The notes beneath the pieces are model-generated. The model was not told where the DNA came from and ran no database searches. It was given only the letters and a program-made list of their open reading frames with translations. Shown one piece after another: positions 1-6,048 of a stretch of 10,091 nucleotides of DNA. Made by a program: the position numbers and the translations under genes. The DNA is from CAINEC01 sp046303115 (GTDB lineage: Bacteria; Bacteroidota; Bacteroidia; AKYH767-A; OLB10), in assembly GCA_046303115.1 (NCBI GenBank), contig JBKCGZ010000156.1:1-10091 (forward strand), given 5' to 3'. Numbering within the stretch: position 1 is the stretch's first letter; every line of letters starts with the position of its first letter.

Positions 1-1167
1 GGCGTTGTACTGATGCGTAGGATAGGCAACATTAGAAGTTGTTCCGTCGCCAAAGCTCCATAAATAGGTTGCTGGAGGGGCAGTAGCAGGCATAAAGTAA
101 AAATATCCTGAAGAATCGAATGAAGTGAAGTTTGCGTTACAACCATTAACAACCTGAACAGAAACTGAAGTGCAATAACTATCTGAACAGCCTGTAGCTG
201 AATCAATCATGGTTAAACAAACCTGATTAGTTCCAGTTATAAAATACTGCGCTGTTGCTGGCGTTGAATTATAGGTCCAAAGTGTATTTCCATTCCCAAA
301 GTTCCAATAGTAAGAAGTTTGGCCACTTGTTCCACCAGTACTTTGATTTGTAAATGTAACTACTCCATTATTGTTTGAACTTACCGAAAACTGAGCATTA
401 CAAGTTGAGCCAGTTGCTGAAGTGATAATCACATTCGAGCAATACGAATCTGAACAACCACTTGAAGAATCAATTACCCAAACGCAAACCTGATAAGTAC
501 CATTGCTTGTGTAAGTATGTGAATTGTTTCCTCCCCAATAAGAAGACCCATCACCAAATGTCCAGTAGTAAGAAATCCATGGAGTAGAGCTATTTCCAAC
601 TGGTGTAGACTGATTAATAAAATTCACAGTTCCGTTTCCAACTTGAGAATAGGCAAACTGCGCATTACAATTTGGAGTAGCGCTAATTGTAACGGTAGAA
701 TATACTGTATCTACACAACCGTTAGCGAACTGAGCGACTAAAGAAACCGTGTATGTTCCTGCGCTATTGTAGGTATACACAGGATTGCTTTGTGTTGAAG
801 TTCCACCGTTACCAAACCACCATTGGTAAGAAGTAATATTGCTCGTAGCTTGTACAGCTGAAAAGGCAACAGTAGTAACACCGCTTACCTGATAGCCAAT
901 CCCAACAGAACATGTTGCACCTGATGCGCCCGATACTAATACTGAATCGCAAAACGAAGTTTGACAATTGCTCAATGAATCATAAGTGTATAAACAAACG
1001 CTTACATACCCGTTTGTGTTATACTGATGAGTTGGATTTGTAGCATAAGAAGATGTTCCATCTCCAAACGACCAATAGTAAACAGCGAACGGCGAATTAG
1101 CCACACTCGTATTTGTAAAGGAAACAGATCCATTACTATTTGATTGCGCAGTAAAACTTGCCGTACA
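1..1167 (-). repeat. Tandem PKD-repeat array, four full units plus a partial fifth
   Basis: Protein-level repeat of about 78-89 residues per unit within the secreted protein. Unit starts are near nucleotides 1167, 912, 669, 402 and 141, reading on the minus strand. Units 3 and 4 are most alike, sharing an SGCSDSYC segment and an N-Q-S-T segment. The repeats are diverged at DNA level, so this is an old domain array and not a recent tandem duplication. Confidence 0.8.
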
Positions 1168-1242
1168 CTGAGCATTCGCCTGACTTGAAAATAAAATTCC
1201 CAAGAACAAGGCAATCATTGCGTAAAGTTTAATGTTTTTCAT
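1..1242 (-). CDS. Secreted multi-PKD-domain protein, N-terminal part (C-terminus beyond left edge)
   Basis: The minus-strand frame opens with ATG at 1242 and stays open for 414 codons to position 1, so the gene is cut by the window edge. Residues 1-24 form a signal peptide: Lys at 2 and 5, a hydrophobic core at 7-18, and a likely cleavage site after ANA before Gln25. The rest is a tandem array of PKD-like beta-sandwich repeats starting near residues 26, 111, 192, 281 and 368. Each has a W-x-F-G-(D/N)-G core (58-62, 142-146, 228-232, 313-317, 396-400), usually followed by a Y-x-x-x-G-x-Y strand. Units start with Cys and most carry three further Cys. In Bacteroidota such arrays are usually extracellular adhesive or structural proteins, often ending in a T9SS sorting domain; that end is not visible here. 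Exact role unknown. It has its own promoter-like element, so it is probably not cotranscribed with the 486-residue gene upstream. Confidence 0.88.
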   Translation of the reverse strand, partial: MKNIKLYAMIALFLGILFSSQANAQCTASFTAQSNSNGSVSFTNTSVANSPFAVYYWSFGDGTSSYATNPTHQYNTNGYVSVCLYTYDSLSNCQTSFCDSVLVSGASGATCSVGIGYQVSGVTTVAFSAVQATSNITSYQWWFGNGGTSTQSNPVYTYNSAGTYTVSLVAQFANGCVDTVYSTVTISATPNCNAQFAYSQVGNGTVNFINQSTPVGNSSTPWISYYWTFGDGSSYWGGNNSHTYTSNGTYQVCVWVIDSSSGCSDSYCSNVIITSATGSTCNAQFSVSSNNNGVVTFTNQSTGGTSGQTSYYWNFGNGNTLWTYNSTPATAQYFITGTNQVCLTMIDSATGCSDSYCTSVSVQVVNGCNANFTSFDSSGYFYFMPATAPPATYLWSFGDGTTSNVAYPTHQYNA

Positions 1243-1261
1243 GTGTGTTTTATTTATGGTA

Positions 1262-1269
1262 CAAATTTA
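1262..1269 (-). promoter_or_regulatory. Candidate -7 promoter element of the PKD-protein gene
   Basis: The minus strand reads TAAATTTG, a full match to the Bacteroidota -7 consensus TAnnTTTG. It lies 19 bases before the ATG, which would give a leader of only about a dozen bases. No good TTTG -33 box is seen at the expected distance. The leader before the ATG is A-rich with no Shine-Dalgarno sequence, as is common in this phylum. Confidence 0.45.
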
Positions 1270-1324
1270 CTCTTATTACTGAAATTGGTTCTATCGACTT
1301 TATACTTTTATTACGCTCCCAAAA

Positions 1325-2785
1325 CTACTTCAATAATGTATCCATCCAGTTTTCATAGTTGATGATATAGGTTTCAGGATTTATTTCCTTACGCATCCAA
1401 CTTTGTTTTTCTTTTATTTTTTCGATCAGATTTTTATCTTTTTTAATGGCTATTGTCTTTTCAAGTCGCTTAAGCAACGAAAGCACCTCTTTCTCGGCTT
1501 TGTTTTCTTCGGATGCCAGCGCTGCTTTAAATCCTCTGTTGGTCTGTTCTAACTTGTAAATTAGTACATCGTATTGCTGCATTTGGTAGCGAGTGATTAA
1601 TTCGCAAACGGTAATTTTTAATTGAAGACTATCATCGGCCGATTTATACCAATTCAACAAACTGATTTTATTAAAGTGCTTACTCGCCTCTTTGTATTCC
1701 TTATTGTCGAATCGTAGTACGGCAAGATTTAAATAAACGAAGAAGATGTAATAGTCGTTGTTTTTAATTTTCGAATTCTCTCGCAGATTCTCTAGTATAT
1801 CCATTGCTTGCGGTGGATCAATAGCAGAATAATTTATTACGAGTGCGTTGTAATAGAAGAAGAAATATTTATCATACAACAAATGATGAAATTCTTCCAT
1901 TGCCTGTTTAAGCGTCTCTGCCCATTGCAAACTTTTTTCTGATTTATTGTTTTTGAAAAGCGAGTTCACGAGATAGGTTAACATCTGCAACTTCGTATCA
2001 TGATTACTCTTGTTAAACAATTCATGCTTCTCGAAATACTTATACGTTTTAAGTAAAAACTTTTCAAGTGCAACATATTCATGTCGCTGTAATAATATCT
2101 TACTTACCGCCTGATAAACTTTAATTTGCAGCGAAGCGCTTTTCTTTGTTTCTTCATCCTTAATAAACTTATCGATGTTATGTTGTAATGTTGCGAGGAT
2201 GTCGTTGTCAGAGCGAGATAAGTTTTGCGTTGTTTTTAATTGGTAATTTATCACCGATAATAAATCGTCAATCTCTCTGAGTGCTTCTTGTTTCTTACGA
2301 ATTTCTTTTCGTTGTGTGAGATAATGTTCAGGATTGATATGAATGGATGAAAACGAAAGTTGGATGTATTCACCATAAATAATATCCAGTAATTCGTTAT
2401 GCTCTATTTTCTGTGCAAGCTTTTCTGCTTTCCGTAAGTAATAACTGGCTTCGCTGATTTTATTTTTAGTTGCGTAATATTGATAAAGCGCCAATGTATG
2501 ACAGGCAATCATAAAATCATTCTCTTCGTAATGCAACAACGTTAGTGATTTGTTGATGTCGCCCAACAAACGATGCTTGATACGATACCATGCATTTTTA
2601 TTTCCTTCGGGATAAATTTTCTTGATTGTTTTTTCTTCGTTGAATTCAACACCTTGCTTCCTGTATTCATTAAACAACTTAATGTCTTTTCGATCATGCT
2701 CATGAATCGTTCTGCTCGTAAAAAGTTTATAGTAGCGAAGTTCTTCCTTCGACATCCCTGCAATTATTGTTTGAAGATGGTCCAT
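1325..2785 (-). CDS. Uncharacterised all-helical (TPR-like) cytoplasmic protein
   Basis: 486 residues, ATG start, no signal peptide and no membrane segment. I do not recognise a named family with certainty. The N-terminal 90 residues look like a distinct conserved module, with an SKEELRYYKLF helix (12-22), a D-R-K-D-I-K-L-F-N stretch (31-39) and an N-A-W-Y-R-I-K-H-R-L-L segment (64-74) rich in Arg, Lys and aromatics. Residues about 90-450 are amphipathic helices with alternating aromatic and Leu/Ala positions, as in TPR or other alpha-solenoid scaffolds; for example, Y-x-x-x-x-x-Y-Y-L-R-K-A-E-K-L at 104-123 and F-D-N-K-E-Y-K-E-A-S-K-H-F at 359-371. The tail (467-486) is N-P-E-T-Y-I-I-N-Y-E-N-W followed by helix. 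Very rich in Lys, Glu and Asn. My recollection is that similar proteins of about 500 residues occur in other Bacteroidota without a known role; a protein-interaction scaffold is the likeliest guess. It stands alone between the PKD gene and a divergent secreted-protein gene. Confidence 0.85.
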   Translation of the reverse strand: MDHLQTIIAGMSKEELRYYKLFTSRTIHEHDRKDIKLFNEYRKQGVEFNEEKTIKKIYPEGNKNAWYRIKHRLLGDINKSLTLLHYEENDFMIACHTLALYQYYATKNKISEASYYLRKAEKLAQKIEHNELLDIIYGEYIQLSFSSIHINPEHYLTQRKEIRKKQEALREIDDLLSVINYQLKTTQNLSRSDNDILATLQHNIDKFIKDEETKKSASLQIKVYQAVSKILLQRHEYVALEKFLLKTYKYFEKHELFNKSNHDTKLQMLTYLVNSLFKNNKSEKSLQWAETLKQAMEEFHHLLYDKYFFFYYNALVINYSAIDPPQAMDILENLRENSKIKNNDYYIFFVYLNLAVLRFDNKEYKEASKHFNKISLLNWYKSADDSLQLKITVCELITRYQMQQYDVLIYKLEQTNRGFKAALASEENKAEKEVLSLLKRLEKTIAIKKDKNLIEKIKEKQSWMRKEINPETYIINYENWMDTLLK

Positions 2786-2882
2786 TTTAGTGCTTTTGGA
2801 TGCGTAAGAATACTAAAAAAACTATTAGGTTATACCATTAAATACATTTAGTTTTGATTATCCTTTACAACTTACCCGAACC
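2786..2882. promoter_or_regulatory. Divergent intergenic control region
   Basis: 97 bases between two outward-facing start codons, so promoters for both genes must lie here or very close. On the plus strand TAGTTTTG at 2849-2856 fits the TAnnTTTG -7 consensus, 26 bases before the ATG at 2883. On the minus strand TAGTTTTT (2824 down to 2817) is a near match 31 bases before the ATG at 2785. Neither has a convincing -33 box. No operator-like palindrome stands out. Confidence 0.45.
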
Positions 2883-3554
2883 ATGAAACGCGCCCTCCTC
2901 TTACTTTCCTTCTTATTAGGATTTTTATCCTACAATGGAAATGCTCAAAATGTAAGCTTGCGAATTGATTCTATCATTGGCATTCCAGATACTGTTTATC
3001 CGGGTCAGGTGGTAAATTATTCTGTGGTAATCAGGAATACAGGGTTTATTCCGTATCAGGGTCCTCTGCAATTAGCAATGGATAACAATCAAGGACAAAT
3101 TGCTTATTTGTATTTCAGCTCTTCGCCGATCTTAATCATTCCAAGTTCCTCTTATACTGTAGCGAGTGCTACTGTCACTATTGATTCTTCCTTCTTCCGA
3201 CCAGGTAATAATGTGGTAGTTGTTTGGCCGTATACGAGTCAGTTAATCGCTTATACACCTAAGGTTTTCAATACCTATGTGATGAACAATTTTCAGGGCG
3301 TTGAAGAGGCTCCGTTAACACAGAGTGTTTCGGCATTCCCTAATCCGACTTCCGATTTTATTCAAATTAAGAGCGGAAAAAAGACTATTGAACGCGTAAG
3401 AATTTACGATATAAACGGAAAATTAGTTTATCAGGAATCTAACAACGAAGGTGCTTCTTTATTTATTTACGTTGGCGATTTACCTGTTGGAATTTATTCA
3501 GTAGAGCTACTATCTAAAAACGAAAAAGCCGTCCGACAAATTATTATAAAATAA
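2883..3554 (+). CDS. Small secreted protein with T9SS type A C-terminal sorting domain
   Basis: 223 residues. Residues 1-21 are a signal peptide (M-K-R, then a Leu-rich core, likely cleavage after GNA before Gln22). Residues about 23-135 are beta-rich and resemble a CARDB or similar Ig-like domain: V-Y-P-G-Q-V-V-N-Y-S-V-V-I-R-N-T-G at 38-54 is the typical first half of such folds. Residues about 149-223 are a type A T9SS sorting domain: FPNPTSDFIQI (152-162), the VRIYDINGKLVYQ strand pair (172-184), L-P-V-G-I-Y-S-V-E-L at 200-209, and a final basic strand ending I-I-I-K. In known systems this domain directs passage through the outer membrane by the Por/Spr machinery and is then removed, often with attachment to the surface. 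The mature protein would be only about 125 residues. Function of the passenger domain is unknown. Monocistronic, closed by its own terminator. Confidence 0.9.
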   Translation: MKRALLLLSFLLGFLSYNGNAQNVSLRIDSIIGIPDTVYPGQVVNYSVVIRNTGFIPYQGPLQLAMDNNQGQIAYLYFSSSPILIIPSSSYTVASATVTIDSSFFRPGNNVVVVWPYTSQLIAYTPKVFNTYVMNNFQGVEEAPLTQSVSAFPNPTSDFIQIKSGKKTIERVRIYDINGKLVYQESNNEGASLFIYVGDLPVGIYSVELLSKNEKAVRQIIIK

Positions 3555-3576
3555 ACCCGAGTGACACAGCGAAGGT

Positions 3577-3617
3577 GGGGGAGAAGTAGAGATAAACACA
3601 CTTCTCCCCCCTTTTTT
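3577..3617 (+). terminator. Strong rho-independent terminator of the T9SS cargo gene
   Basis: Perfect 11-base-pair stem, GGGGGAGAAGT at 3577-3587 with ACTTCTCCCCC at 3600-3610, a 12-base loop, then C and six T (3612-3617). It starts 22 bases after the stop codon. The opposite strand has no T-run after the stem, so it acts for the plus strand only. Confidence 0.9.
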
Positions 3618-3810
3618 AATAAATACTATTTATGATTTTTTATTGTTTTTTCTTTTGTCTTGACAAAAAATGAAAGAAAGAAAGAAAAAGCAGGGTGCAG
3701 TAGAGTAATCACACTATACCCCACTTTATTCTTTAGCCAGCAAATTTTCTCCTTGTTAAAATTGTTACTAATTCAGTGATTCCCTAGTTGGGTCACAGCT
3801 TAAAAATTTA
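3618..3810. other. Non-coding convergent region between the T9SS cargo gene and thrC
   Basis: No credible gene. It contains an AT palindrome (3619-3633, ATAAATA C TATTTAT), a small inverted repeat TTTTGTC/GACAAAA (3653-3659 and 3662-3668) followed by an AAAG-rich run (about 3671-3690), and a hairpin at 3776-3796 (GTGA-TT-CCC pairing with GGGTCAC with a two-base bulge). The last lies 14 bases past the thrC stop on the minus strand and could help end the thr transcript, but it lacks a T-run on that strand. Confidence 0.5.
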
Positions 3811-5106
3811 TTACCTCGACAAAAGATAATTTTTCAAAACAGAAAAATCATTTTCCATCATCACGCTTTGTTTCTGGGCGTGCTCAATTGCTTTTAACGC
3901 AGGTGGGAGTTCAGGAGTAATATGTAAAGTATCAGTTACCACATCGATAAACTTAGTTGGATGTGCGGTCTCTAAAATAATTCCTTGAATATTGTTTTTT
4001 CCCTCTGAAAATTCTTTCCAGCCTAATAATCCAACAGCACCATGAGGATCTAAAACATAATTGTTGTTTTGATAAGTGTCCACCATCATTTTTCTCGTTG
4101 CTTCATCTGAGTAAGCATATCCAACAATGTCTTCACCCATTGCTAAATGAGATTTATAAAAATCATTCATACGCGCGTAGTTACTTGGATTACCAACATC
4201 CATAGCATTCGAAATAGTCGCAATCGTTTCTTGCGCAGAATAATTTCCAGTCTTCAAATAGTTTGGAATCGTATTGTTCGCATTTGTTGCAGCGATAAAT
4301 CCACTTACAGGCAATCCCATTTTTTTGGCGATTAATCCAGCAGTGAGATTACCAAAGTTTCCACTTGGGACTGAATAGTAAAACGGAATCGATTTATCTT
4401 TTAATTGACGATATGCATCCACATAATAAAAACTCTGAGGGATTAATCGTGCAATGTTGATACTATTTGCAGAACTTAATCGGTAATAACTGTTCAGTTG
4501 TTGATCAAGAAAAGACTGCTTCACTAATCGTTGGCAATCATCGAACGTTCCTTTTATCTCTAATGCAGTAATGTTTTTTCCGAGTGTGGTAAGTTGTTTT
4601 TCTTGCAGTGGACTCACCTTTCCCGAAGGATATAAAATAATTACTTCGATACCGTCTACATCATAAAAACCATTTGCAACAGCACTACCTGTATCACCAG
4701 AAGTTGCTACAAGGATGGTTAGTTTTTTATTTTCATTCTTGTTTAACAAAGCCATCGTGCGCGACATAAATCGTGCACCCACATCCTTAAACGCAAGTGT
4801 TGGTCCGTGGAATAATTCAAGAATAAACGTTTGATCATCTAATTGAACAAGCGGAACAGGAAAATTAATTGCATCATCAGTAATATTTTTTATTTCCGAT
4901 AAAGATAAATCAGGATGTAAAAAATGCTTTGCTATTTCAAATCCGATTTCAGCAAAGGTATAATGTTGAATGTTTTCAAAAAATGAATGAGGCAATACCG
5001 GAATAGATTCAGGCATATACAAACCATTGTCTTCTGGCAAACTTTTCATAATGGCATCCGCCAATGAAACACGATGATTGCTATTGTTGGTAGAATAAAA
5101 CTTCAT
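3811..5106 (-). CDS. thrC: Threonine synthase
   Basis: Converts O-phospho-L-homoserine and water to L-threonine and phosphate, the last step of the pathway; a cytoplasmic PLP enzyme. 431 residues, close to the roughly 430 of the E. coli-type enzyme. The N-terminus MKFYSTNN is typical of the family and supports the ATG at 5106. The PLP lysine is K107 within H-G-P-T-L-A-F-K-D (100-108). The TSGDTG loop is at 135-140, and the glycine-rich phosphate-binding PSGNFGN is at 247-253. N-P-S-N-Y-A-R at 306-312 and a late H-P-T-K-F segment are also family features. It is the last gene of the operon, starting 3 bases after the thrB stop, so translational coupling is likely. No defects seen. Confidence 0.97.
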   Translation of the reverse strand: MKFYSTNNSNHRVSLADAIMKSLPEDNGLYMPESIPVLPHSFFENIQHYTFAEIGFEIAKHFLHPDLSLSEIKNITDDAINFPVPLVQLDDQTFILELFHGPTLAFKDVGARFMSRTMALLNKNENKKLTILVATSGDTGSAVANGFYDVDGIEVIILYPSGKVSPLQEKQLTTLGKNITALEIKGTFDDCQRLVKQSFLDQQLNSYYRLSSANSINIARLIPQSFYYVDAYRQLKDKSIPFYYSVPSGNFGNLTAGLIAKKMGLPVSGFIAATNANNTIPNYLKTGNYSAQETIATISNAMDVGNPSNYARMNDFYKSHLAMGEDIVGYAYSDEATRKMMVDTYQNNNYVLDPHGAVGLLGWKEFSEGKNNIQGIILETAHPTKFIDVVTDTLHITPELPPALKAIEHAQKQSVMMENDFSVLKNYLLSR

Positions 5107-5109
5107 AAC

Positions 5110-6045
5110 TTATTTAATTTGTTGCGCACCCTTGGTGTTTACAGTTGAAATATAAACATCAACTCCCATTTTATTTTTTTTATAAATATTTTTCATTGCA
5201 GCGGCAGCTTTTTCAGCGTTCTTTTTTCCTTTCGCAATACAAAAGATAGAAGGACCAGACCCACTGATACTACATGCTAATCCGCCATTCATTAATGCTG
5301 CACCTTTTACTTCATCGAAATGCGGAATTAAACTTTTTCGGTAAGGCTCAGCAACGAAGTCGGTAATACTATCTGCTAGTAATTCGAAATTATTCGTGTG
5401 CAATGCATGAACAAACGATGCTGTATTACTCCACTGGCGAGCTCCTGTTTTCAAATCGATTTTTTTTGGTAATGCTTTACGCGAATCACTTGTTTTTAAT
5501 TCGTAATGTGGATGAACTACCACCACGTATAGTTGTTTCGGAACGGGTAATGAAATCGTTTCTGCCATTTCATTATTACGACAAAGAACAATTCCCCCTA
5601 ACAGTGACGGAGCTACGTTATCAGCATGCGCAGTACCACACGCAATTCGTTCTCCTTCCATCGCGAAAGGAACTAGGTCTTGCTTTGATAGTGGACTACC
5701 TAAAAATAAATTAGCTGCGTATAATCCCGCGACAGAACTAGCGGCACTAGAACCTAGTCCGCTACTTAATGGCATTTGTTTCTTTAAGTAAATATCAAAA
5801 CCTTGTTTCGAACTCAAATGATTTAATAAAGCATGAATAGAAATCGCAACGATATTTTCATTGACGTTTTTCGTTAGTTTTTTCCCATCGCCGGAAATAG
5901 ATTTGATAATTAGTTTCTCAGATGTATTAGGAACAATCGTAACTAAATCTCCAACACCATGAATGGCCATTCCAAGAATATCAAATCCACAACCGATGTT
6001 AGCAACAGTTGCAGGTGCGAACACACTAATTTTTTTTGTTTTCAT
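5110..6045 (-). CDS. thrB: Homoserine kinase (GHMP family)
   Basis: Phosphorylates L-homoserine with ATP to O-phospho-L-homoserine, feeding ThrC; cytoplasmic. 311 residues, the usual length. GHMP motif 1 is V-F-A-P-A-T-V-A-N-I-G-C-G-F-D at 8-22. The ATP-binding motif 2, PLSSGLGSSAAS, is at 92-103. H-A-D-N-V-A-P-S-L-L-G-G at 140-151 is the homoserine kinase signature region, which sets it apart from mevalonate or galactokinase relatives. Motif 3, S-G-S-G-P-S, is at 261-266. The ATG at 6045 lies 3 bases after the thrA stop and the gene ends 3 bases before thrC, showing a tight operon. Confidence 0.97.
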   Translation of the reverse strand: MKTKKISVFAPATVANIGCGFDILGMAIHGVGDLVTIVPNTSEKLIIKSISGDGKKLTKNVNENIVAISIHALLNHLSSKQGFDIYLKKQMPLSSGLGSSAASSVAGLYAANLFLGSPLSKQDLVPFAMEGERIACGTAHADNVAPSLLGGIVLCRNNEMAETISLPVPKQLYVVVVHPHYELKTSDSRKALPKKIDLKTGARQWSNTASFVHALHTNNFELLADSITDFVAEPYRKSLIPHFDEVKGAALMNGGLACSISGSGPSIFCIAKGKKNAEKAAAAMKNIYKKNKMGVDVYISTVNTKGAQQIK

Positions 6046-6048
6046 GGA

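Noticed and set aside
1..1167. CRISPR array or DNA tandem repeat in the left region
   Set aside because: The periodicity is about 240-270 bases and only at protein level (PKD domains); there are no short identical repeats with unique spacers.
1002..1214. 70-codon minus-strand open frame
   Set aside because: It overlaps, in another frame, the signal peptide and first PKD repeat, which are clearly the coding frame; its translation has no domain character.
2573..2851. 92-codon plus-strand open frame spanning the start of the 486-residue gene
   Set aside because: It lies antisense to the coherent helical protein and runs across its promoter region; Phe/Cys-rich product without family features.
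5403..5714. 103-codon plus-strand open frame
   Set aside because: Antisense to the conserved GHMP motifs of thrB; a shadow frame.
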